NCBI GenBank assembly: GCA_945888475.1
Contig: CAMDAB010000002.1
Span: forward strand, 1 to 64,000
Source: Saprospira grandis DSM 2844
Lineage (GTDB): Bacteria; Bacteroidota; Bacteroidia; Chitinophagales; Saprospiraceae
Direction of reading: 5' to 3'
DNA length: 64,000 nucleotides
Under the pieces are notes generated by a model, which worked only from the letters and a program-made list of their open reading frames with translations, made no database searches and had not been told where the DNA came from. Within the stretch, counting starts at the first letter, position 1; every line of letters starts with the position of its first letter. Position numbers and translations under genes: made by a program. Shown here piece after piece: positions 7,726-15,189 of the stretch.

Positions 7726-9045
7726 ATGACAGTTCAGGATTATAAAAAAAGGGTCAGTTCAAGGTTTATTGCCACCGATGCTACCCTGATGGCGCAAACA
7801 ATTGTTGAAGCCGATTATTACTATGCTTCAATCAAATATGACGGACATTTGGGGCTTTTAAACATCTCAAAAGGAAAGGCTTCCCTTACCGGAGTTGATG
7901 GCAAGGAGCGAAATATTCCTGTTATTCTCAAGGCTGCCGAATCTTTTAAAGATGAAATGCTGCTTGCCGGAGAAATCTGCGTTTTTAAGGATGGCAAATC
8001 GCTTAGTCACCGCGAGGTCAGCGCTGCAATCGCCAAGCCCGAAAAGTACGATATCCGATTTGCTGTTTTTGATATTTGTAGCCACAAAGGCAAGGAAATC
8101 GACCTGCCAGTAAAAGAAAAACAGGAATTGATTGAAAAACTGATTCCAAAAGGCGCTAATATTTTTGCTGTTGAACAAAGCCTTTTCGAAAGCCGTTCCG
8201 ATTTATTCAGTTTTTATGAAAATGCCATCTCTGCCAAAGAAGAGGGTGTGGTCATTCGTTCGGCACTGAATATGGTGTATAAGGTAAAACCAATTATCAG
8301 CCTCGATCTGGCAGTAGTTGGTTATGCACTGAATGCCGATGGAAACTTCCGGGATTTTCTGCTGGCATACTGTACTGCTGAAAATGAGTTTCAACTGATG
8401 GGTGTTACTGGTTCTGGCCTGAGTGAACAACAGAAACAGCAATGGATAAAAAGGCTTGAACCTATGGGCGTCGAGTCGGAATACACCGAAGTATCGAGAG
8501 CCAAAACTGCTTACAGAATGGTTCGTCCCGAGATTGTTATAGAGATTAATTGCCTCGATTTACTCAACGAATCTGGCAATCAGGCAACAATGAAAATGCA
8601 GCTCAATTACGACCCTAAAAAAGGTTATCTGATTGAGGGACAAAAGCCCGGCCTGAGTTTTATTGCAGCTGTGATCAAATGCGAGCGTGAAGACAAAAAA
8701 CCAACAGTACAGGATTGCGGCAGCCGTCAGTTTGAGCATATTTTGATGCCGCTTGAGCTAAGCGCCGCACAAACAGTAAATATCTCCTCCGAAATTGTAA
8801 AACGCGAAGCCTACTTCAAATCGGCCAAAGGAGCTACTGCAGTCAGAAAATTTGTACTGCTGAAGACCAATAAGGAACATTTGGGAAATTTTTCGCCCTA
8901 TGTGCTCTTGTTTACAGATTACAGCGCCGGACGAAAAACTCCTCTGGAACAAGAAATTTTTATCTTTGAAAAACAAAAAACCGCCGAAGAAAAATTTGAA
9001 GCACTTGTCACTGAAAATGTTAAAAAAGGATGGGAAAAGAGTTAG
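7726..9045 (+). CDS. ATP-dependent DNA/RNA ligase-like protein with WGR-like C-terminus
   Basis: A 439-residue protein with the nucleotidyltransferase motifs of ATP-dependent ligases in order. Motif I is K37-Y-D-G (the Lys that would be adenylated), motif III is AGEICVF (Glu83), IIIa is FAVFDI (112-117), IV is EEGVVIRS (Glu173) and V is YKVKP (Lys186, Lys188). An OB-fold-like stretch (about 190-300) follows. Residues about 330-439 resemble a WGR-type domain (KFVLLKTNKE, a DYSAGR segment and the end VTENVKKGW), although the exact Trp-Gly-Arg is absent. Ligase activity would seal nicks in nucleic acid, but the substrate is unknown. It heads a same-strand cluster with two unrecognised proteins (9209-10532). 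A candidate promoter lies directly upstream and a terminator shields it from the previous gene. Confidence 0.85.
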   Translation: MTVQDYKKRVSSRFIATDATLMAQTIVEADYYYASIKYDGHLGLLNISKGKASLTGVDGKERNIPVILKAAESFKDEMLLAGEICVFKDGKSLSHREVSAAIAKPEKYDIRFAVFDICSHKGKEIDLPVKEKQELIEKLIPKGANIFAVEQSLFESRSDLFSFYENAISAKEEGVVIRSALNMVYKVKPIISLDLAVVGYALNADGNFRDFLLAYCTAENEFQLMGVTGSGLSEQQKQQWIKRLEPMGVESEYTEVSRAKTAYRMVRPEIVIEINCLDLLNESGNQATMKMQLNYDPKKGYLIEGQKPGLSFIAAVIKCEREDKKPTVQDCGSRQFEHILMPLELSAAQTVNISSEIVKREAYFKSAKGATAVRKFVLLKTNKEHLGNFSPYVLLFTDYSAGRKTPLEQEIFIFEKQKTAEEKFEALVTENVKKGWEKS

Positions 9046-9067
9046 ATAATTTGAAAATTCGAGAATT

Positions 9068-9206
9068 TCCAAACTTCCGACTTCTAATTTCTTACTTCTT
9101 CCCGATAGCTATCGGGATTCTGACTTCTAACTTCTGACTTCTTCTCGTCCAAAAGACGAGACTAACTTCTAACTTCTGACTTCTAACTTCTAACTTCTAC
9201 CTTCCA
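9068..9206. repeat. ACTTCTAACTTCTGACTTCT simple repeats with two palindromes
   Basis: The spacer between the ligase and the next gene is mostly tandem variants of a 7-8 base ACTTCTA/ACTTCTG unit. Embedded in it are the palindrome CCCGATAGCTATCGGG (9101-9116) and a hairpin TCTCGTC..GACGAGA (9143-9161). The same combination recurs at 32.24-32.42 kb. Confidence 0.75.
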
Positions 9207-9208
9207 AT

Positions 9209-9820
9209 ATGGCCCGACTAGCATCTTTTAAAATCGGCAACACAGTGTTCAAAGCCGCTATTAACAAAATTGACAGAGACAAGATTTACGGTTTTGTCGA
9301 CGAATTTACTTACGACATGAATGGCGATGAGTGTACGCTCGGCGCAGTACTCAACGACGGCAGTACATTCGTACTTAGCGGAGCAACGGCAATGAAAAAG
9401 GTTGACGAACAACTGCGCGAAGTAGATAAGAGCGAAATTAAAACCGTAAAAATTGATGGCAGCGAGGCTGTACTTCAACCCTCAATTTTCGATATCGAAA
9501 CTGTTTTGGAAGAGACCGAACTCGATGCACTGCTCGATCTGCAGGTGGAGTTATCCTATCAATTATCTTTTGAAAATGACAGTGACAAAGCAACTGCGAT
9601 TTCGATACTAAAAACTGAAAAGGCCTTCTTCTTTTCTTACAATTACAGAGCCGATTACGAAGCTGCAGATGCCTATCTCCTAAGCAACGGCAAAGAGATT
9701 TTTGCACTAAGCGGTAAAATCGTAAAATTCGAATACCTCGATAACAAAACCATCATTCCAATTGATGAATTCGAAGAAGAAACAGCTTCGGATGAAGAAT
9801 TGGATTTCAGCATGTTATAA
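9209..9820 (+). CDS. Unrecognised protein in ligase cluster
   Basis: A 203-residue acidic soluble protein with no recognised domain. It opens ARLASFKIGNTVFKAAINKIDR, then alternating hydrophobic strands (GFVDEFTYDMNGDECTLGAVLNDGSTFVLSG) suggest a beta-rich N-terminal half. A second strand-rich half (AFFFSYNYRADYEAADAYLL) ends in an acidic tail (EFEEETASDEELDF). No signal peptide, membrane segment or catalytic motif is visible. It starts 163 bp after the ligase-like gene and ends 10 bp before the next ORF, so cotranscription is likely. A scaffold or adaptor role for the ligase is only a guess from context. Confidence 0.8.
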   Translation: MARLASFKIGNTVFKAAINKIDRDKIYGFVDEFTYDMNGDECTLGAVLNDGSTFVLSGATAMKKVDEQLREVDKSEIKTVKIDGSEAVLQPSIFDIETVLEETELDALLDLQVELSYQLSFENDSDKATAISILKTEKAFFFSYNYRADYEAADAYLLSNGKEIFALSGKIVKFEYLDNKTIIPIDEFEEETASDEELDFSML

Positions 9821-9830
9821 ATTATAAAAT

Positions 9831-10532
9831 ATGTCAAGAAGAATAAATATAGCCGACCTAAAAGGTAGAAATTCTGAGATAACCTTCAGCGGAATTAGCG
9901 ATAAGCCCACAATAAAAACTGTTACTAAAGAGGGTAAGCCCATCAGAACCCTCAGGGTGCTGAAATTCCCTGCTAGTAAAGGATTTGAGGGCCTGATGAA
10001 ACGTTTTGGCGATGCAGAAAAAATTGCCGATGCCATTCTGAAGGAAGATCCGGAAATTGATCTTTTCCTCAGTGGAAAATTCATTGAGCGCAGCAGTAAA
10101 CTCTATTTGGATAAAAATCTGAAGCCTGTTTACAAAATAAAGAAACTTGAAAAAGTCTACAAACCCGACAAAAGCCTTATTGAGGAAAGAGCGGTGAAGG
10201 AAACGGTTTCAAATGTGCTGCTCGAAGCACCCATTCGAATGTCGGGTAAACTATTTCCTAAAAAGGATCTAATCCAAAAATTTGTGCTTGGAAAGAAATA
10301 CCAGTTGAGCCATAACAATGGTCTTACCTTCGACTTTCTTTATCAAATTGCCAAAGAACTCGAAGACAGTAAATCACTTATGCTTATCGGTGCTGGCACC
10401 AAAGGCTTGGAACCCTTGGTTTTTCAGGATGGAGGCAAGGCTTACCGCGCCTTCCTCGAGGGTCGTACCAATGGCGATAAATACCTTTTAATCATACACC
10501 TTTCAAACATGGAATTGAAGGGCATTTTATAA
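9831..10532 (+). CDS. Unrecognised basic protein in ligase cluster
   Basis: A 233-residue, lysine-rich soluble protein that I cannot place in a family. The N-terminal part (MSRRINIADLKGRNSEITFSG) and the central KLYLDKNLKPVYKIKKLEKVY are strand-like and basic, compatible with nucleic-acid binding. The C-terminal third (LTFDFLYQIAKELEDSKSLMLIGAGTKGLEPLVFQDGG ... YLLIIHLSNMELKGIL) is a regular alpha/beta segment. It sits 10 bp behind the previous gene and 10 bp ahead of the next one. This tight spacing argues for one transcript with the ligase-like gene. No catalytic residues can be named. Confidence 0.8.
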   Translation: MSRRINIADLKGRNSEITFSGISDKPTIKTVTKEGKPIRTLRVLKFPASKGFEGLMKRFGDAEKIADAILKEDPEIDLFLSGKFIERSSKLYLDKNLKPVYKIKKLEKVYKPDKSLIEERAVKETVSNVLLEAPIRMSGKLFPKKDLIQKFVLGKKYQLSHNNGLTFDFLYQIAKELEDSKSLMLIGAGTKGLEPLVFQDGGKAYRAFLEGRTNGDKYLLIIHLSNMELKGIL

Positions 10533-10542
10533 ATTCAAGAAA

Positions 10543-11085
10543 ATGACTGAAACTAATAAAGGAACAAATAAGACTACCACAGTGCTTATAATTTTGGGAT
10601 TGGCACTTATCGTTGCCGCTTTTTCCTATTTGTTATACCAAAATAAAAGCAAGTCTGACAGCATCCAAATCCAAAAAAAGGAAATCGTAATGAAAGACTC
10701 TTTGATTAACGATTACAAATTAAAACAACAGAAGTCTGACCTATTGGCAGAAACGGTAAAGTCTTATATGTCCGTCAGAACTGCTCATAACGTTGAAGCA
10801 ATGAACGACTATTATGCCGATACACTCATTAACTATTACAAGTACTTGAACAACTGCAGCAAGGCCGAAGTAATGGCTTCTGAAAAAAAGTACTGGACCA
10901 ATTTCAAAAGTGACAGTTTTTTAGTTAAATCTGAACCGGAAATTATCATTGATTCCATACGCTTACAAGCCACTGTAAAAGGACTGCAATGTGTAAATCC
11001 CAATGATTGCATAGAGGAAATTATGGTTTTACAATTTAATCCGAGCTTTAAAATAATTTCCGTAAAGGCTTATTACCTGAAATAA
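10543..11085 (+). CDS. Membrane-anchored protein with NTF2/SnoaL-like domain
   Basis: A 180-residue protein with a short polar N-terminus, one membrane helix (TVLIILGLALIVAAFSYLLYQ, about 14-34) and a coiled-coil-like stretch (SIQIQKKEIVMKDSLINDYKLKQQ). A C-terminal domain follows (ETVKSYMSVRTAHNVEAMNDYYADTLINYY ... KIISVKAYYLK) that resembles the cone-shaped NTF2/SnoaL fold. Such domains bind small molecules or act as passive sensors, and no active-site residues are evident. It follows the ligase cluster by 10 bp and is probably part of the same transcript, but it may be functionally unrelated. Confidence 0.75.
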   Translation: MTETNKGTNKTTTVLIILGLALIVAAFSYLLYQNKSKSDSIQIQKKEIVMKDSLINDYKLKQQKSDLLAETVKSYMSVRTAHNVEAMNDYYADTLINYYKYLNNCSKAEVMASEKKYWTNFKSDSFLVKSEPEIIIDSIRLQATVKGLQCVNPNDCIEEIMVLQFNPSFKIISVKAYYLK

Positions 11086-11152
11086 AAAATTGCCTCAAGT
11101 TTTTATTTTTAATATATTATTAATTGTTTTTCAATTTTTTACGGACAAATCA

Positions 11153-11180
11153 TTTGTTCAAGAAAAAAAATTTACATTTG
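11153..11180 (+). promoter_or_regulatory. Candidate promoter for YbjN-like gene
   Basis: TTTG at 11153 and a perfect TACATTTG at 11173-11180 match the Bacteroidota -33/-7 pattern, but the 16-bp spacing is shorter than usual. The ATG follows at 11218. Confidence 0.4.
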
Positions 11181-11217
11181 TACTGATATTTTTTTACCAA
11201 AATCAAAAAGTTAATTT

Positions 11218-11649
11218 ATGTCAGCTCTCCAAAGTTATTTCGACATGTTGGAAAAAGTTATTAGCGGATTGGGCGTAGATCCAAGCGTTTGTAGAGAACC
11301 GGGAAAAGCCGGCCAGTGGAACATGAAAAGAGGTTCAGCAAATGTATGGATCAATATTTTACCTGCAAATAATGATTCAGGCCTAAGCGGTTATCTCCAA
11401 ATTATGGGTCCTGTATGCCAAGTGCCAACAAGCAATACTGAAGCCTTTTACGCAGAAGTATTGGAAGCCAGCCACAATCTTTACGGTGTAGGCTTCACAA
11501 AATATGATAATTGGATTTACATCAATGGTGTTCGCGAGCTTGATGGTATTGATGAAAGTGAGATGGCCGCAATGCTGAATAGAGTAGGATATTATTGCGA
11601 TCATTATGATGATCATTTTATCGGAAAATATTTTCCTTCTCAAGCTTAA
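11218..11649 (+). CDS. YbjN-domain / type III chaperone-like protein
   Basis: A 143-residue soluble protein. The pattern of an N-terminal helix (LQSYFDMLEKVISGLGV), a strand pair (ANVWINILPAN ... GYLQIMGPVCQVP) and a helix (NTEAFYAEVLEASHNL) is characteristic. Further strands (VGFTKYDNWIYINGVRELDG) and a final helix (DESEMAAMLNRVGYYCDHYDDHFIGKYF) complete the YbjN/CesT-like alpha-beta sandwich. Members are thought to act as chaperone-like or regulatory proteins; a specific partner is unknown. The start is the ATG after a candidate promoter. The gene is monocistronic and convergent with the carboxyltransferase gene, with a shared hairpin between them. Confidence 0.82.
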   Translation: MSALQSYFDMLEKVISGLGVDPSVCREPGKAGQWNMKRGSANVWINILPANNDSGLSGYLQIMGPVCQVPTSNTEAFYAEVLEASHNLYGVGFTKYDNWIYINGVRELDGIDESEMAAMLNRVGYYCDHYDDHFIGKYFPSQA

Positions 11650-11675
11650 TTAGTAGCTTATTATAAATAAAATCA

Positions 11676-11710
11676 AAGACCCGAGTCAGACATGGATTTG
11701 GGTCTTATTT
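11676..11710. terminator. Hairpin between convergent genes
   Basis: AAGACCCGAGTC and GATTTGGGTCTT form an imperfect stem followed by TATTTTT, between the ends of the YbjN-like and carboxyltransferase genes. Confidence 0.55.
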
Positions 11711-13309
11711 TTACATTCTGAATACACCAAAGTTTTCAGTTCCTTTGATTGCTCTGCTATAAACCACTGCAAGACATATACTTAGTACAGTTCTTGTATC
11801 ACGCGGATCGATAATAGCATCGTCCCAGCCCTGCCCGCTTGCATACCAGGCCGATGAGTTTTGCCTTACCTGCTGCATCATATACTCTGCTACTTCCTTT
11901 GCATTCTCCTCATCGAAAGGGATTCCGGCCTGTTCGGCTGCCTGCCGTTGAATCATTAGCATTACACCGCTCAACTGCTCGGGACCCATCACTGCAATTT
12001 GAGCATTGGGATAACTGAACAGAAAACGTGGCTGATAGGCTCTGCCGTTCATAGCATAGTTTCCAGCGCCAAAAGAGGAACCAATCAGTATGGTGATAGT
12101 AGGCACATCGCTGTTTGATACAGCATTGATGAGTTTTGCGCCATGTTTGATGATTCCGTCCTTTTCATAGGCCGAACCGACCATAAATCCGGTGGTGTTC
12201 TGAAGGAAAATGAGCGGAATGTTCTGACGGTTACAGAGCTGTATAAAATGAGTGCCCTTATTGGCCGCCTCTGAAAAAAGCACACCGTTATTTGCAACAA
12301 AACCAACGGGATAGCCCCCAATCTTAGCAAATCCGCAGACCAATGTCGGTCCATAATCAGGCTTAAATTCCGAAAAATCGGAATCATCGCAGATTCTTGC
12401 AATGAGTTCTCTGGCATCGAAACTTTTACGAATATCGGCAGGTACAATATTTAAGATTTCATCGGCCGAAAAGCGCGGTGATTTGACGGGAAACTCAGGT
12501 TTCAGGTGTGGGTTTTCTAAAGGCAGTGTGCTCATAATTTCACGCGCAATTCGCAGGGCATCATATTCGTCTTCGGCAAGATAGTCCGAAACGCCTGAAA
12601 TCCGGCTATGCATATCGGCACCGCCCAATGTTTCATCATCGACCACCTCATTGGTGGCCATTTTTACCAGTGGCGGACCTGCCAGAAAAACCTTTGCATT
12701 GTTCTTTACAAAGACAGCATAGTCTGACATGCCTGGCACATAAGCACCCCCGGCTGTACTATTGCCAAAAACCAGTGAAATTGTCGTAAGTCCTTTTCTC
12801 GACCTGCGGGTGATTTCCCTGAAAATTTCACCCCCATAGTTAAAAATTTGTTCCTGCTCGGGCAGATTAGCTCCCGATGACTCTACCAGATTGATGACAG
12901 GCAGTTGATTCTCGGAGGCTATTTCGCTGATTCTGATTGTTTTTTGAAGCGTAGCCTTATCGATTGCTCCTCCCTTATTAGTACCAACATTGGCATTGAT
13001 GACACAAAGTCTTCCTTCTACCAAGCCTATTCCCGAAACAGTTGTTCCGCCGGGGCCAAATCCATCGCCATCCAAACCTATAAGTGGCAAAAGTTCAAGA
13101 AAAAACGAATCCTGATCGAGCAGCAGTTCTATTCTTTCGCGGGCGGTGAGTTTGCCCTGTTTCAATGCTTTTTCTATATGTTTTTCCTTGCCCTGAAAAC
13201 GACTTTCGCTTAGGTGTTTGTTTAATTTGTCAATCAAAGCCAGCATTTCGCTGCGGTTCGTAAGCGCTGAGGCCTGATTTGTATTAAATTTAGAACTGTA
13301 TGTTGCCAT
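11711..13309 (-). CDS. Acyl-CoA carboxylase beta subunit (methylcrotonoyl-CoA carboxylase type)
   Basis: A 532-residue biotin-dependent carboxyltransferase subunit. It transfers carboxyl from biotin on the alpha subunit to an acyl-CoA, probably 3-methylcrotonyl-CoA in leucine catabolism. The N-terminal crotonase half has KLTARERIELLLD and GRLCVINANVGTNKGGAI. The acyl-CoA-binding GGG region appears as STAGGAYVPGMSDYAVFV, and GGADMHSRISGVSDYLAEDE is typical of the MCC/geranyl-CoA group. The C-terminal half has QNTTGFMVGSAYEKDGIIKHGAKLI and SSFGAGNYAMNGRAYQPRFLFSYPNAQIAVMGPEQLSGVM. Length matches MccB. No biotin carboxylase gene is nearby, so the alpha subunit must be elsewhere. Substrate assignment is by similarity only. 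Confidence 0.94.
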   Translation of the reverse strand: MATYSSKFNTNQASALTNRSEMLALIDKLNKHLSESRFQGKEKHIEKALKQGKLTARERIELLLDQDSFFLELLPLIGLDGDGFGPGGTTVSGIGLVEGRLCVINANVGTNKGGAIDKATLQKTIRISEIASENQLPVINLVESSGANLPEQEQIFNYGGEIFREITRRSRKGLTTISLVFGNSTAGGAYVPGMSDYAVFVKNNAKVFLAGPPLVKMATNEVVDDETLGGADMHSRISGVSDYLAEDEYDALRIAREIMSTLPLENPHLKPEFPVKSPRFSADEILNIVPADIRKSFDARELIARICDDSDFSEFKPDYGPTLVCGFAKIGGYPVGFVANNGVLFSEAANKGTHFIQLCNRQNIPLIFLQNTTGFMVGSAYEKDGIIKHGAKLINAVSNSDVPTITILIGSSFGAGNYAMNGRAYQPRFLFSYPNAQIAVMGPEQLSGVMLMIQRQAAEQAGIPFDEENAKEVAEYMMQQVRQNSSAWYASGQGWDDAIIDPRDTRTVLSICLAVVYSRAIKGTENFGVFRM

Positions 13310-13532
13310 GATATGAATAAATAATAAGCTAAAGTAATTAAATTTTTGGATTTTGGATTTTATTTTTCAGTTTCATAAAATGAAACATTCATTTGAATCT
13401 TCAGCTCTGTATACTTTTAAGTAAAAAATATAATTTACAAATCTTTTCGATATAAATATTTGCAATACTAAGTTAACAAAAAATTTTTATAAATTTTAAC
13501 TTTAAAAAAAGGGTGTGTAAGCATTAATTAAA

Positions 13533-13540
13533 TACTTTTG
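13533..13540 (+). promoter_or_regulatory. Candidate -7 element for TerB-like gene
   Basis: TACTTTTG matches TAnnTTTG and lies 42 bp before the ATG at 13583. No good -33 TTTG is seen at the expected distance. Confidence 0.35.
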
Positions 13541-13582
13541 TCAAGCTATTATTTTGATTTTTTAACCTCTAATTTTCTAGTC

Positions 13583-14038
13583 ATGGGATTTTTTGATAAA
13601 TTATTTACTGCTGCTGCTGTTCAGCCCAAAAAACCTATTATCAACAACGAGCAGGAAGCATTCCTGACAATTTTGGCTGCTTGCGGTTCTGCTGATGGTG
13701 ACATCGAAGGGGAAGAATGGGATACCATTTATGATACCTTATTCCAGAAAAAATTGTTTAATGGTGTTGACATTTGGTCATTAATTGACGAATGCAAAGC
13801 CAACATTAAAGGTTATGACAGTATGGCTACTGCAGTATCTGAGTGCACTCCGCTTATCAGCGCAGCCAACAAAGAAATGGTTTTCGCAGTTTGTGCTGAC
13901 CTCGTTTTGATCGATGGCATTATCACTCCGGGCGAACAGGCTATCATTGAGCATCTCAAAGGTCTCTTAGGCGTTTCTGACGAGCTTTCTATGATTATTG
14001 TACAAGCTATGCTTGTTCGTAACATGGGTAATAACTAG
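13583..14038 (+). CDS. TerB-like (tellurite-resistance/DjlA-type helical) protein
   Basis: A 151-residue helical protein from the ATG at 13583; an upstream TTG in frame would add unsupported residues. The core has two halves typical of TerB: EAFLTILAACGSADGDIEGEEWDTIYDTLF (acidic metal-binding S-A-D-G-D-I) and EMVFAVCADLVLIDGIITPGEQAIIEHLKGLLGVSDE (the D-G-x-I-x-x-x-E repeat). TerB domains bind divalent metal and associate with membranes or stress complexes. No other ter genes are present, so tellurite resistance is not implied. The gene is monocistronic, with a terminator downstream. Confidence 0.88.
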   Translation: MGFFDKLFTAAAVQPKKPIINNEQEAFLTILAACGSADGDIEGEEWDTIYDTLFQKKLFNGVDIWSLIDECKANIKGYDSMATAVSECTPLISAANKEMVFAVCADLVLIDGIITPGEQAIIEHLKGLLGVSDELSMIIVQAMLVRNMGNN

Positions 14039-14077
14039 TATTCTTCAGTAAGAATATTTTACTATTAAGATAAAAAT

Positions 14078-14114
14078 AAAGGGGCTTCCAATTTTTGGTT
14101 AGCCCCTTTTTTAT
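14078..14114. terminator. Bidirectional terminator
   Basis: AAAGGGGCT and AGCCCCTTT form a stem with A-tract before and T-tract after. It lies between the TerB-like gene and the convergent lipid kinase gene. Confidence 0.8.
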
Positions 14115-14247
14115 GCTTATTTACAAATTAAAACAGACGGACGCTTTTGTAAGGGCAACAATTTTGGTGGTTTTATACCGAGCATTTGACTACTAAACAA
14201 GCTTAAATCATAAGCGTATTAATAATGAAGATTTTTGATAATTTAGT

Positions 14248-15171
14248 TTAACCACCAAGTACTTTAAGACCTTCTTGTAAAATAGTAAATTCGCATGAAC
14301 CGCTTCCAATAACCTCGCCATCTACCTCCAACAGTGTTTCTTTGTCATTTGTGATTTCGAAACATTTTCCGCGATACTGATACACTTCTTTGTTCTTCAC
14401 AAATTTACCACTGAACAGTGCAGGGATGTTGGCAATGACTTTTAGTTTTGATATTTTTTCGATGAGTGTTACATCAAACTGTCCATCATTATAACTTGCA
14501 TCGGGGCATTGTTTCATACCTGCGCCACAATAAATACAAATGCCTGCCGAGAGTGAAAAAAGTTGAAAATCACCTTTCTTTTCACCATCCACTTTTATTG
14601 ACATAGGTTTTACTTTATAAGAAAAAAGTGTTCCCAATAATGCGGAAATGTAGCCCCCGACTCCGGTTTTCCCGGCTGCCTTGTTTTTGTTGGCCTTCTC
14701 CCCTACCGCAGCATCGAAGCCCATGCCTGCCATATTCACAAAATATCGCTGACTTTCCTTTCCCTTATTATCAACAAAACTAATGAGGCCTACATCCTGT
14801 ATCTTTTCTATGCCGCTTTTCAACATTTCGGCTACTAGGTCGTATTTTTTTGGAATTTTCATGGTTCGGCTCCAGTCATTTCCAGTACCTACGGGGATTT
14901 GAGTGAAAAGAATCTCAAGCGGGTTGCAGATGCTCTGTCCCATAATACCGTTTGCTACTTCGTTGACAGTGCCATCGCCACCCATAGCTGCGATGAAGCG
15001 GCTGCCTTTGGATATTGCTTCGCGTGTGAGTTCGGTCGCATGTCCGGGATATTCTGTCCTGATGTCTTCAAAATCAATACCCTTGTTTAGTAATGCTTTT
15101 CTGACATCGGGCCATATTTTTGTACCTTTTCCCGATGCGGCATTTGGATTCCGAATGATGGTCCATTTCAT
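14248..15171 (-). CDS. Diacylglycerol/sphingosine-kinase family lipid kinase (YegS/BmrU type)
   Basis: A 307-residue cytoplasmic kinase of the DAGK catalytic family, which phosphorylates lipid hydroxyls with ATP. The N-terminus KWTIIRNPNAASGKG is the usual INP.sG opening. The nucleotide-binding motif is AAMGGDGTVNEVANGI, followed by PVGTGNDWSRT. A beta-sandwich domain follows with AGMGFDAAVGEKAN and the terminal TLLEVDGEVIG. It starts 18 bp after the upstream LRR gene on the same strand, so the two are probably cotranscribed. The substrate lipid cannot be told from sequence. Confidence 0.95.
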   Translation of the reverse strand: MKWTIIRNPNAASGKGTKIWPDVRKALLNKGIDFEDIRTEYPGHATELTREAISKGSRFIAAMGGDGTVNEVANGIMGQSICNPLEILFTQIPVGTGNDWSRTMKIPKKYDLVAEMLKSGIEKIQDVGLISFVDNKGKESQRYFVNMAGMGFDAAVGEKANKNKAAGKTGVGGYISALLGTLFSYKVKPMSIKVDGEKKGDFQLFSLSAGICIYCGAGMKQCPDASYNDGQFDVTLIEKISKLKVIANIPALFSGKFVKNKEVYQYRGKCFEITNDKETLLEVDGEVIGSGSCEFTILQEGLKVLGG

Positions 15172-15189
15172 AGCTTAACATTTAAATCA

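Noticed and set aside
9068-9206. CRISPR array in the ACTTCT repeats
   Set aside because: Units are 7-8 bp, without spacers or cas genes, so it is a simple repeat.
13538-13582. Longer TerB-like protein from an upstream TTG
   Set aside because: The ATG at 13583 opens the typical sequence, and the extra residues are not family-like.
14248-15171. Tellurite-resistance operon with the TerB-like gene
   Set aside because: Only one TerB-like domain is present; neighbours are unrelated.
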